DNA of 64,000 nt from a virus. Positions 53,908 through 61,583 of the stretch are shown piece after piece. The notes under the pieces are model-generated. The model did not search any database, was not told where the DNA came from, and was given only the letters and a program-made list of their open reading frames with translations. The number at the start of each line of letters is the position of its first letter. Within the stretch, counting starts at the first letter, position 1. The DNA is taken from IMG/VR virus record IMGVR_UViG_3300044655_001269, positions 1-64,000 of that record, one strand, 5' to 3'. A program made the position numbers and the translations under genes.

Positions 53908-54186
53908 ATGACACTAGAATTCTACGAAACCAAAGTAAGCATGGATTGGGATACTGCCAAATTTTACTGTTTTGCATTAAATGTAGATGGTAGAATTGGT
54001 TGGAGATTGCCAACTGAAGCAGAGTTTAGGGAGTTTAGAGCATTTACAGGAATTCACTGGTATTGGTCGAGTGAAGAGCGTGGTGATCGACATGCTAAAA
54101 GTTTATACCCATTTCCAGATCTTGTTGAACATGACACTGATTTGAAAAGTTGTAAATGGAGTGTGCTTGCTGTTCGTGATGCTTAA
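53908..54186 (+). CDS. DUF1566-type protein
   Basis: A 92-residue relative with WDTAKFYCFALNVDGRIGWR near residues 14-33 and HWYWSSEE near 51-58, ending LAVRDA. The ATG at 53908 lies downstream of the promoter at 53851; the longer frame from 53851 would start in the -35. Function unknown. Confidence 0.75.
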   Translation: MTLEFYETKVSMDWDTAKFYCFALNVDGRIGWRLPTEAEFREFRAFTGIHWYWSSEERGDRHAKSLYPFPDLVEHDTDLKSCKWSVLAVRDA

Positions 54187-54205
54187 AAGATAATCGAAAA
54201 AGCCC

Positions 54206-54234
54206 TTGACAACCCAATCCAAATAGATTACAAT
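54206..54234 (+). promoter_or_regulatory. distal promoter of structured RNA
   Basis: TTGACA, 17 bp, TACAAT, 20 nt after the stop of gene 53908. Confidence 0.75.
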
Positions 54235-54276
54235 TAACTATACTAAAGAATTACCCGAGATACCTTGAAAAATAGG

Positions 54277-54305
54277 TTGACAGTCACAATAATATAGGTT
54301 ATACT
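54277..54305 (+). promoter_or_regulatory. proximal promoter of structured RNA
   Basis: TTGACA, 17 bp, TATACT. No credible gene follows for about 1.1 kb. Confidence 0.8.
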
Positions 54306-54311
54306 TAATCA

Positions 54312-54905
54312 TACTCAAAAGCAGTTTACCGAGACCATCTCAAATCCATACCGACACCACGTCTATTATTCAATTATCTTTTAGAGACCATCTCAAATCA
54401 TTATCGACGCAAAGTCTACTTACACAAAAGCAATTACTCAATTATCTTTTAGGCACCCGCCAAACATGCTCGTCGAATTACTAGATCTAACATAGAAAGA
54501 CGAGAGAATTGCTAAGAAAGCCGTGCACAGGCGACCATTACGTGCCCTTAAACCTTGGACTACTTGATCACAAGGGATGGAAGTTCCGAAGTTAGCAACG
54601 GAGATATAACACACTACCCCACCAGATGAGTTATGGGATATGCCTTCATACAACCCATTTGTGTTATAGCGAAAAGATATACAAAGGCTAAAGATGGACT
54701 AAAAAGTCCACGTCGCATGAATGAGGTAGCAGTTGTTCATGTGGCCACCGTCAGATTAATAAGACTGAGCTCGAGGTACCGGCTGACCGCCTCTGTAACG
54801 CTCTACTGCTGCTGTGATGCGATACTTGTACGCAGAACTTTTCAATTACTTAAAACCCAATTGAGAATGCTTTGAATTAACCCGAGTTTTTCGGGTTAAG
54901 ATGTT
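54312..54905 (+). ncRNA. large structured RNA, about 590 nt
   Basis: Two promoters lead into about 590 bp without a credible gene but with dense helices and higher GC than its surroundings. Examples: AGCAATT-A-CTC (54429) with GAGAATTGCT (54504); CTCGTC (54469) with GACGAG (54499); TATAACACA (54605) with TGTGTTATA (54660); TGGACT-AAAA-AGTCCA (54695-54710); CATGAA (54716) with TTCATG (54736); and a final hairpin TTAACCCGA/TCGGGTTAA (54877-54899). Size and complexity recall the ornate phage RNAs ROOL and GOLLD, but I cannot claim sequence identity with either. Confidence 0.65.
54326..54452 (+). repeat. direct repeat in 5' part of structured RNA
   Basis: A unit of about 70 bp appears twice: GAGACCATCTCAAAT, then CGAC, GTCTA and TCAATTATCTTTTAG at matching spacing. 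Each unit ends in one copy of the dispersed 11-mer. Confidence 0.6.
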
Positions 54906-55403
54906 CCGCTCCACATACCGCAGTATTAAAAGCCTCTATAATGGATCTATTAATGATTCTATCTTAAATCTATAATTGTAGGAGCATATTAGATAATCCT
55001 AAAAGATAATGAATCCCTTATATCTTACCTGCTTAAGCCACGCGCACATACATTTTGAACCTAATAGATAATTTCCTTATAGCTGTTTCCATTCGCGCAC
55101 ATACCTTATAGCTTTTTACCAAATGAACACATACATTATAAACTCCATACGAACCCATACATTATAACTCTAAAAGATAATTACCTAATAACTTACATCA
55201 ATAAGATCATCTATAAGACCATTAATACAATCATCAATAAGAATATCATAACTAAAAGATAATAGATCAGTAATTCACATCATCTATAAGAACATCATAA
55301 CTATAAGACAATCATATTTTAGTATTATCTTTAATGGATAGTTACGTCTTTTAGTTTCATATTACATTGCGAGCGTAAGCGAGCCATAACTCAAATCAAT
55401 AGT
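54906..55403. other. AT-rich degenerate repeat region
   Basis: About 500 bp with no gene. It consists of short degenerate repeats: ACATACATTATAA-like units (55070-55165), CATCTATAAGA-like units (55195-55310), CGCGCACATAC twice, and three exact copies of CTAAAAGATAA (54999, 55170, 55252) plus decayed ones. It ends in a GCGAG/CGAGCC hairpin with a GTAA tetraloop (55369-55385) before gene 55404. Confidence 0.6.
55369..55385 (+). repeat. GCGAG/CGAGC hairpin, shortest copy
   Basis: GCGAG-C-GTAA-G-CGAGCC, one inner pair with a GNRA-type tetraloop, 18 nt before the ATG of gene 55404. Confidence 0.6.
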
Positions 55404-55709
55404 ATGAATATAGAAATAGCAGATCGAAATAAATGGATAAGTATTGATTGGTTTAATGCCAAGTTTTACTTATTTGGCATGGGTGCTGATTGGCGATTTC
55501 CTACAAGAGAGGAAATAGATTATATTCACCAATCAGCTACGGAACTATTCAGAACAATATCAAATGACCCAGTTAAACATCATATTGTTTGGCTTGGTAC
55601 TGAACTATCTGATGAAATTGCGTCTGCTTATTGGCATCAATACAAATCAATCGAACAAGTAAAAAAGAAATGTCCTTGTGTATTGATACCAGTGAGAACT
55701 AAGCAATAA
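55404..55709 (+). CDS. DUF1566-like protein, divergent
   Basis: A 101-residue protein with a shortened family pattern: WFNAKFYLFGMGADWRFPTR near residues 16-35 in place of CFSLN...GWRLPT, and a final VLIPVRT. Its end overlaps the terminase N-part by 11 nt on the opposite strand. No clear promoter. Confidence 0.65.
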   Translation: MNIEIADRNKWISIDWFNAKFYLFGMGADWRFPTREEIDYIHQSATELFRTISNDPVKHHIVWLGTELSDEIASAYWHQYKSIEQVKKKCPCVLIPVRTKQ

Positions 55710-57318
55710 CCTGTACCGCTGGGTCAAGTCGTTGATATAACGCAGCCAGTGTAATATCTTCTTCAACAAGGGTTTCCTTGTGTCTGATACGAACAGTAGT
55801 ATCGCCATCTAAGCAATAAATCAACGAAAGCGACTTACCTCGACCTGTATTTTCAGTAGTGGTAGTTGCTTGGATACGAGCACCATTATCAAATTCGATA
55901 GTATTCCTGTTATATGAATAAACACCGGCACGGATAAAGTCTGGTAAGTTCTCGTAGCCATATCGATATCGGTTCATAATATCTTGAGCACCAGCGTATT
56001 TGTGAGCAGCAATCAGTACTTGGGCTTCGGGTACAAACATGGTATACCAGAGTAAGAATCCACATGCACACGTAGTGTTATGTGTTGGTACTAGAGTTTT
56101 ACCCACTAGAAATAGATGTTTCTTATCTGCCACTTGTAAGCATCTAACTGGTACAGATTTTGATTTGGTGATATTTTTAATATACACCCGTTCATTATTT
56201 GGGAAGTGAGTACTTAATCGTGCTTTATCCAATTTTTCAGATAAGGTAAAGAGTTTCAGGTGTTTGGTTGAGAAAGTAAGGAAGTAATTGGTTTTAAACT
56301 TACAGACTTCGACTTTCAAATGTGTTTTAACTCCTAGTGTAGATAGGATAAATCGTACTTGTTCCGTTATCTTTTCGTTGTTATGTTTAAAGGTGCAGTA
56401 TCCTGTATCTGTTACACTACCGCACACGTCCATAATACCTTGAATAAGTTGTAAACGAGTTTCAGAATCATTGATTAACATATCATCTGGAAGGGTATTA
56501 TCTTTGTTTAGAACCGGTTTTACCATGAACTCTAGGTTATTAACTGAGTACATACCCAATCGTTTACTATGTCGTCTTAGGGTTAATTCTGACATGGTGA
56601 GTCCATGAGATTTGAACATCTCGTTGTATCTGGTATATTCATGGGTGTAACATCTTAATTGGTTTACTTCAGGGTCATTACCCATCCAAAGACCAACCAG
56701 ATATGGATCTAGTTTCATTGGTTTCTTTTCGAATTCAATGAGTTTGGTATGATCCATACTAATTTTAACATTAGCCGTTTTAAACTTGGTGAATCGTTTA
56801 ATTAAGTATTCTGTATTTTCGGTGATCAAGTCTTCGTAGCCTGGATCATACCAAGTCCATAGGTGATGAGCATCGGCAATGATTTTTTCGCCATGTGAAA
56901 ATTCGATAGTATAGCAAGTACGATTTTTCATGGTTTCGGTAATGAAAGTTACTTCAGTTGGTGTACCTTTAGGCGTATAGATAGTATCACCGACTTGGAT
57001 ATCACCCATTCGTTTGAATCCAGTTGGTGTTAAAATTGGAGTTTCATTGCAGATGGCTTTACCCATCTGACGTGGTAGCATAGCAATTGTATAAGTATTA
57101 TCATTATATGCTTGAATCAATCTTTCTTGATATTCGTATGGTTCAAATGGGATAGCACCTCTAGTTGGATGCTGGATTTTCAAGAAGTTTTTGCAGAAGT
57201 AAAGTGGACCAGTAACTGGATCCATACATTTCTCTAAGTGTTGTACTTGTTCAAGTGTGTATTGTTGTTTTTGATGTGCTCTTAAGATTTGAACGCCATC
57301 TAGGTTTCTGTTTGCCAT
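55699..57318 (-). CDS. 17: large terminase N-part with internal intein and split-intein N-half
   Basis: A 539-residue precursor. Extein 1-87 ends in MLPRQMGK (Walker A), extein 415-501 resumes with TTCACGFLLW and ends GRGKSLSLIY, where T4 gp17 continues into Walker B. A 327-residue intein (88-414) lies inside Walker A. The last 38 residues (502-539, CLDGDTTVRIRHKETL...) are the N-half of a split intein whose partner is at 51792-52121. After both reactions the joined exteins total about 530 residues, near the size of gp17. gp17 is the ATPase that packages DNA into heads. The ATG has AAGGAAATAACC upstream. Confidence 0.85.
   Translation of the reverse strand: MANRNLDGVQILRAHQKQQYTLEQVQHLEKCMDPVTGPLYFCKNFLKIQHPTRGAIPFEPYEYQERLIQAYNDNTYTIAMLPRQMGKAICNETPILTPTGFKRMGDIQVGDTIYTPKGTPTEVTFITETMKNRTCYTIEFSHGEKIIADAHHLWTWYDPGYEDLITENTEYLIKRFTKFKTANVKISMDHTKLIEFEKKPMKLDPYLVGLWMGNDPEVNQLRCYTHEYTRYNEMFKSHGLTMSELTLRRHSKRLGMYSVNNLEFMVKPVLNKDNTLPDDMLINDSETRLQLIQGIMDVCGSVTDTGYCTFKHNNEKITEQVRFILSTLGVKTHLKVEVCKFKTNYFLTFSTKHLKLFTLSEKLDKARLSTHFPNNERVYIKNITKSKSVPVRCLQVADKKHLFLVGKTLVPTHNTTCACGFLLWYTMFVPEAQVLIAAHKYAGAQDIMNRYRYGYENLPDFIRAGVYSYNRNTIEFDNGARIQATTTTENTGRGKSLSLIYCLDGDTTVRIRHKETLVEEDITLAALYQRLDPAVQVIA
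55702..55815 (-). other. N-half of atypically split intein
   Basis: 38 residues beginning CLDGDTTV (block A) and ending PAVQVIA at the stop codon. Block B is absent, being in the C-half 3.6 kb away. The site, between Tyr and Cys-Asp-Glu of Walker B, matches exactly the start of the C-part extein. Confidence 0.8.
56077..57057 (-). other. class 3-like intein in terminase Walker A, Ala1, decayed LAGLIDADG
   Basis: 327 residues starting Ala-Ile-Cys (not Cys1) and ending VPTHN before Thr+1. Class 3 markers are present: Trp two after the block B His (DAHHLWTW), Cys in block F (VRCLQVADKKHLFLV) and Thr before His-Asn. The insert holds two LAGLIDADG-like helices, YLVGLWMGND and LIQGIMDVCGSV, in which the catalytic Asp positions appear altered, so the endonuclease is probably inactive. 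Confidence 0.75.
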
Positions 57319-57415
57319 CTTTGGTTATTTCCTTATGTGGTTTAATTAGTTGTATTTACCCTAAAATATAATTGACTTATTGTTGATTATGTGCTAAAAA
57401 CCTATAATAGATGTT

Positions 57416-57438
57416 GCGAGCTCCGCTAGGAGCGAGCC
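57416..57438 (+). repeat. GCGAG/CGAGC hairpin
   Basis: GCGAG-CTCC-GCTA-GGAG-CGAGCC, 27 nt before the ATG of gene 57466. The inner stem has no sequence in common with other copies. Confidence 0.65.
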
Positions 57439-57465
57439 AATGTAAATACAAGAAAGGAGAAAGCT

Positions 57466-57630
57466 ATGACACAAGCAGAACAACAATTGACGGTTTATAA
57501 TCAATTCAAGATTGGGTATGAAAAACTACTAAGTGAACTAGGTGAATGCTACTATACTAAGAAGGCATTGGAAAACTTGAACCGCCAGTATGAAATCTAT
57601 AACATTTTAAACAGAAAAGGCACCGAGTAG
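57466..57630 (+). CDS. small plus-strand protein, unknown
   Basis: A 54-residue protein (MTQAEQQLTVYNQFKIGYEK...), Gln/Tyr/Leu-rich and helical. It has a strong ribosome site (AAAGGAGAAAGCT) and a GCGAG hairpin leader, and a terminator overlaps its stop. TATAAT at about 57396 could serve as -10. It lies between the packaging genes and the terminase on the opposite strand. Confidence 0.7.
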   Translation: MTQAEQQLTVYNQFKIGYEKLLSELGECYYTKKALENLNRQYEIYNILNRKGTE

Positions 57631-57642
57631 GTGCCTTTCTTT
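57616..57642. terminator. bidirectional terminator
   Basis: AAAGGCACC-GAGTA-GGTGCCTTT followed by CTTTT on the plus strand; also suits minus-strand genes ending at 57659. Confidence 0.85.
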
Positions 57643-57658
57643 TGGATTAATCTTTAGA

Positions 57659-58363
57659 TTAACGTGCTTTGATTTCAGCCAAACGTTGTTGTAAATCAAG
57701 TTTGATTGATTCCTTAAAGTCACGATCCTTCATAGCCATTGGGTTATCACCTTGCTTGTAACTATGTTTCACCATGTCTTTTTCTTTATCGATGCCATTG
57801 CTTTTACCAACTAACTTATCAGTATCAAAGGTTTTGGTATCTTTGTTTGAAGTATTGGCTGATTGGAAGCCACCATCTAAATCTTCTTCGGTTTCTTCTT
57901 CATCACCAAAGAATTTATCTTGAATTTCTGATCCGATTTTAGCACCAGTAGAAGCACCTGTTAGAGATTTAGTAGCCATTCCACCGGCAATACCGCCTGC
58001 GATAGAACCAGCCATTCCTTCATCTTCGTCATTATCTAAATCACCGTCTTCATCACCATCTAAATCTGCTGGTTCAGGCAGCATTTTAAGAGGTTCTGGG
58101 TGATTGTTAGAAATTGTTAAGATATTTGGATCTGCTGCTAAAGTAGGACCTTTGTCATCTTTAGGCATCATATCTGGGTTAACTTTAACCAGTAATCTCA
58201 TTAGGCTAGAGATATCATCTAAGCCATTTGCATTCAAGCTAACTGTCATTGTAGGTGGGTTGTGTGGAGTCATATCACCACCGCATTCACCAATTTTAAC
58301 TTCGCTTTCTGTTAAGGGTTTGCTTAACTCACCCATTTTTGCCACTAGGCTATGAAAATCCAT
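57659..58363 (-). CDS. acidic Gly-rich protein, probably virion-associated
   Basis: A 234-residue protein with a very acidic stretch (DLDGDEDGDLDNDEDEG, about 98-114) followed by a glycine-zipper-like segment GSIAGGIAGGMATKS (118-132) that could insert in a membrane or self-associate, then a charged C-terminus. The mix suggests a scaffold or injected protein. It is the last gene of the packaging operon. Confidence 0.6.
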   Translation of the reverse strand: MDFHSLVAKMGELSKPLTESEVKIGECGGDMTPHNPPTMTVSLNANGLDDISSLMRLLVKVNPDMMPKDDKGPTLAADPNILTISNNHPEPLKMLPEPADLDGDEDGDLDNDEDEGMAGSIAGGIAGGMATKSLTGASTGAKIGSEIQDKFFGDEEETEEDLDGGFQSANTSNKDTKTFDTDKLVGKSNGIDKEKDMVKHSYKQGDNPMAMKDRDFKESIKLDLQQRLAEIKAR

Positions 58364-58365
58364 GT

Positions 58366-58932
58366 TTAACTCCCTATGGCACTATTAAGGCCAGTCTTAT
58401 CTATTTTCTGTTTTGCGATCTTGTATTCGACGTTTTGACCCAATTCTTTCTTACGGTCTTTGGCTTGAGCAGCCAAACCTTTCAAGAAACCTTTGTTATA
58501 TTCTGGACCGTAGTGGTCTTTTTGATTGATAGCAGGGGCTTCTTTGTAATGTGGGTCTGATAATAACGCATGACCAGAAGGAACTTGTTCACCCACTGGG
58601 ATGTAATCAAGTGAAGGGTCTTCTGCGTTATGAACTCGAATAGACGATTCATCAACACCGGTTGCTTTTATACGTTGTGCGATTTCAGGTGGAATCACTG
58701 GATAATCACAAGTAATAGCAAACACATGAACTTCGCAATTTGCTTTATTTGGGAAGTCAATAGGTTGCTTTTGAATTGGTGTTGTCGTTGTTTTATCGAA
58801 ATGTAACACTTTGAATTGTTCTAGTTTAGATTTCAAGGTACCTTCAAATTCATCAGGTAACGGACCAGCAATCTTAACAACAAAGTTGTAGTCTTTTTTC
58901 GATTCTGCGAGATATTGATGTAGTGTTTTCAT
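58366..58932 (-). CDS. phage protein, unknown
   Basis: A 188-residue protein (MKTLHQYLAESKKDYNFVVK...) with an alpha/beta N-terminal part and a conserved-looking PVGEQVPSGHALLSDPHYKE segment. The second ATG (58932) is preferred because TAAATA then lies 5 nt upstream, as in other leaderless-looking late genes. Function unknown; recurrent next to terminase genes in related phages. Confidence 0.65.
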   Translation of the reverse strand: MKTLHQYLAESKKDYNFVVKIAGPLPDEFEGTLKSKLEQFKVLHFDKTTTTPIQKQPIDFPNKANCEVHVFAITCDYPVIPPEIAQRIKATGVDESSIRVHNAEDPSLDYIPVGEQVPSGHALLSDPHYKEAPAINQKDHYGPEYNKGFLKGLAAQAKDRKKELGQNVEYKIAKQKIDKTGLNSAIGS

Positions 58933-58940
58933 AATCATAT

Positions 58941-59408
58941 TTAGCTTTTACCAGAAAGTTTGGACATCAACTCGTTTCTATCTAGGGTAACATAAGCAGT
59001 GCCATCGATCATGTCATCATCTGGTGCTCTGTTTTCCATTTTAAGTTTCTTGAGTTGCATATCAACTGCTTTTAATTTCTTATCAATCTTAGCTGTGTTA
59101 GCTGAGATTGAGTGCCCTAACATACTACTTGCTACTTCAAAGATTCTGCTTGCATATCTGACTTCTACGTTCATACCCAAGTCCATTAGGTCATCGTATG
59201 CAGCTTCTGCTTTCTTTGCAAGTTTTTCAAGTTCTCTTTCACCTAAGTTTTCTAACTCACGAATTCTAGGTAATCCCTTAGCCATCTCGGTGATTTCATT
59301 ATAGCTTTGTTGAATACTAGCAACTTCAGCTTGTGTTTCTTCGTTTGACTTGATTTTCAGTGGTGCTTTTTCTTCGATATTAAGCAGAGTTTCAAGTTTT
59401 TTAGTCAT
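58941..59408 (-). CDS. likely small terminase subunit, gp16-like
   Basis: A 155-residue, mainly helical protein with a central AEAAYDDLMDLGMNVEVRYA (68-87) followed by SRIFEVASSMLGHSISANTA. Small terminases of T4-like phages are coiled-coil proteins of this size with an E-V-x-x-x-x-L pattern after an R-x-Y/A motif. Its position close to gp17 and gp4-like genes supports the call. It would form rings that regulate gp17. Confidence 0.55.
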   Translation of the reverse strand: MTKKLETLLNIEEKAPLKIKSNEETQAEVASIQQSYNEITEMAKGLPRIRELENLGERELEKLAKKAEAAYDDLMDLGMNVEVRYASRIFEVASSMLGHSISANTAKIDKKLKAVDMQLKKLKMENRAPDDDMIDGTAYVTLDRNELMSKLSGKS

Positions 59409-59851
59409 TACTTCTTTCCTGAATGAAAGATATCATTTTCGGTTACAACACGAAACGTGATATTCTTGTTATTACAATAAGCTCTAGCGGCTTCCCATTT
59501 AGCTAGGTTTTTAACATACTGTTGTTTGTTGTATTGACCTTTACCAACCTGTTCAACAAAGGTTTGGTTGGCTGGTTTTACTTCAATCAATTCAGCATGT
59601 GTTTTACCATTCTTATCTATGTATACAACGAAAAAGTCTGGAACATAAACTGTTTGTTTACCGGTAAATGGATTTCTATATGGGATTTTGATACTTTCAC
59701 TAGCCCAGTTTTGAACACTTTGGTGTTCATCGAGCATTTTCATGAATACAAATTCCCAGCTAGAACGAGCTAAAGGAGTAGAAGTCCCAATGTATTTGTC
59801 TGGGTTCTTCATCTCAAATTTACCTTGTGCGAACTTAGGTCCTCTTGCCAT
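59408..59851 (-). CDS. 4: head-completion nuclease, gp4-like
   Basis: A 147-residue protein with a TnsA/PD-(D/E)xK-like fold: RSSWEFVFMKMLDEH near residues 29-43, YVPDFFVVYIDKNG near 68-81 and AELIEVKPANQ near 85-95 (the E-x-K motif). T4 gp4 (gp50) closes the portal after packaging, and the fold predicts DNA binding or cutting. Overlaps the downstream gene by 1 nt and the upstream one by 1 nt. Confidence 0.8.
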   Translation of the reverse strand: MARGPKFAQGKFEMKNPDKYIGTSTPLARSSWEFVFMKMLDEHQSVQNWASESIKIPYRNPFTGKQTVYVPDFFVVYIDKNGKTHAELIEVKPANQTFVEQVGKGQYNKQQYVKNLAKWEAARAYCNNKNITFRVVTENDIFHSGKK

Positions 59852-60504
59852 TATGCTGCCACATTTCTGGTTATATACTGTGCATTGTATACTTGTTTAA
59901 ACCCTAGGGTTGAAGTTGGGCTTCTATCACTATTAAGAATACCACCAACTAAGGTACTTAATTGAAGTGAATGTGAAGTTGATTTAACTTCTAGTGCATA
60001 TATCTTGTCGGTATACCGTTTAAACAATCCTTTTTCGCCACCAGTAACAGTGATTACGTCTGTAGTAAAATCCTCACTTGGTTGATCTAGGGTAAACGTA
60101 AAGGTGATAACGTCTTCGGTAGCAGTTTGTGAGTTATTTGTAACCGAAACTTTACCACGAAATAACCTAGAATCGACTACTGCATTTACATTATCAACCG
60201 ATAAAGCAACTCGTTTTAAAGTATCTAATATCTTAAAGATGGGTGTTTGAGTGTTACCTTGAGTAATAACTAAATCGCCATTCGCAGATAGCGTGTAGAT
60301 ATAGCCTTTCTTTGCTTGTGTTAGTAATGCGTTTACTACTACAGAAGCAGCATCTTCTGCAAAACCATAGCTTTCGAAAAAACCAATCGCATATTCATAT
60401 TCATTGGCTGCAAATTCCAATGGGGTTGTACCGTAGTTATTGAATAGAACTTTGGTATAATTCGCACTATCTGTTGATGTACTGGTTGGTAAATTAGTTG
60501 TCAT
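59851..60504 (-). CDS. putative tail or neck structural protein
   Basis: A 217-residue protein with a helical N-terminal part (TPLEFAANEYEYAIGFFESY) and a beta-rich insertion (residues 110-180). It ends with LGFKQVYNAQYITRNV. Position between a tail-tube-like protein and gp4 suggests a neck, portal or tail-completion part. No named family assigned. Confidence 0.6.
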   Translation of the reverse strand: MTTNLPTSTSTDSANYTKVLFNNYGTTPLEFAANEYEYAIGFFESYGFAEDAASVVVNALLTQAKKGYIYTLSANGDLVITQGNTQTPIFKILDTLKRVALSVDNVNAVVDSRLFRGKVSVTNNSQTATEDVITFTFTLDQPSEDFTTDVITVTGGEKGLFKRYTDKIYALEVKSTSHSLQLSTLVGGILNSDRSPTSTLGFKQVYNAQYITRNVAA

Positions 60505-61583
60505 ATTTGACCACCATTTGGATTGTTTTTGTTTGCAACATTACGCATACCATAAACCACCCCGGTTGAAATTGGACCTGGTACGTTCATACCTATGTTA
60601 CCAGCTACTGCAGTACCAACCGCTTGTACACCGGCCTTCAATATGGTATCACCTATATTCATTTTTTTAACATTCCTTGACATATTATATCCAGTAACCG
60701 CAGTTTCGATAGCACCACCAAGTGTAAAGATATTCCCAGTAGCAACATTATCAAATATCGATTCCATACCAGCAAGTAAACCACCTGGACCACCTAGTGT
60801 ACTTGTACCACCACCAAGGACTGAAAGTGGTGATGGGATTAGATCATAATGTAGGGTAGCAAACCCTTTTGGGTTGTCTTGTGTTACAGTACCACCTGTA
60901 TAAACAACAGATTCGTATTCTAATTGCATTGTACTTTCTAAATGATCATTAGCAGAATGATCTAATGTACCATGTGCCCAGTACTTGATCCTTGGGTTTA
61001 TTAGAGTATAACCTAAGAATCTACCACGACTCATTGAGTAAATTGTAACTGACTTGAAAAATGGTACAGTTATGTTATTATCTAAACCGTATCGGTAATT
61101 TTGCATTGGCATAGCATGTGGGTCATACTTGGTCTCACTATATGCTGGATTTGAAGTTCCAGTATGTCTATCAGCAATGTAATACCCGTAATACTGAGCC
61201 CACATTGCATTAGTAATGCCGTCCGCATCATCATGTAATTTGATTGTTATTGGATCGTAATTATATCCAGTATAAACTACTTTTTTTCTATTATATTGAT
61301 TTTTAGTAACAGTATCAAATGTTACCTTTGGCATATCAGTCGATTTGACTAACATACCAACTTCACTAGCATGTTTGTTTGAAAATGCAGGAGCATCTAA
61401 CGCGTGTTTATCAATTTCAAACTTAACGTAAAAGGCAAATCGATGCCTTGGCGCAAGTCTAAATGTATCTGCTACAAATAAATTGGACGCGTGTCTCCAA
61501 TTGGCACAAATGCCTTTTGGTTGTGTTGCGCCTTGGACGAATCCGTTGGCAAAATCTGATAAGTATCTAGTAAATATTGACAT
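60501..61583 (-). CDS. tail-tube-like structural protein
   Basis: A 360-residue protein. Its middle holds tube-like patterns: FAFYVKFEIDKHALDAPAF, then NQYNRKKVVYTGYNYDPITI near 102-121 and MWAQYYGYYIADRH near 136-149. These recur in tail-tube and baseplate-tube proteins of T4-like phages (gp19, gp48, gp54). The C-terminal 90 residues are Gly-rich. Probably a tube initiator or cap; exact role unproven. GGCTAAATA lies 5 nt before the ATG. Confidence 0.6.
   Translation of the reverse strand: MSIFTRYLSDFANGFVQGATQPKGICANWRHASNLFVADTFRLAPRHRFAFYVKFEIDKHALDAPAFSNKHASEVGMLVKSTDMPKVTFDTVTKNQYNRKKVVYTGYNYDPITIKLHDDADGITNAMWAQYYGYYIADRHTGTSNPAYSETKYDPHAMPMQNYRYGLDNNITVPFFKSVTIYSMSRGRFLGYTLINPRIKYWAHGTLDHSANDHLESTMQLEYESVVYTGGTVTQDNPKGFATLHYDLIPSPLSVLGGGTSTLGGPGGLLAGMESIFDNVATGNIFTLGGAIETAVTGYNMSRNVKKMNIGDTILKAGVQAVGTAVAGNIGMNVPGPISTGVVYGMRNVANKNNPNGGQI

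Noticed and set aside
54633-54875. 80-residue frame inside the structured RNA
   Set aside because: No ribosome site; the region is explained by paired helices, and the translation has an implausible Cys/Arg-rich composition.
54312-54905. RNase P RNA, tmRNA or group I intron
   Set aside because: I looked for their conserved core strings and tRNA-like ends and found none; AAGATATA near 54675 alone is not sufficient for a group I core.
988-55262. The dispersed 12-mer as a remnant of an insertion sequence
   Set aside because: There is no transposase, no constant flank beyond the 12-mer and no target duplication; copies are embedded in reading frames.
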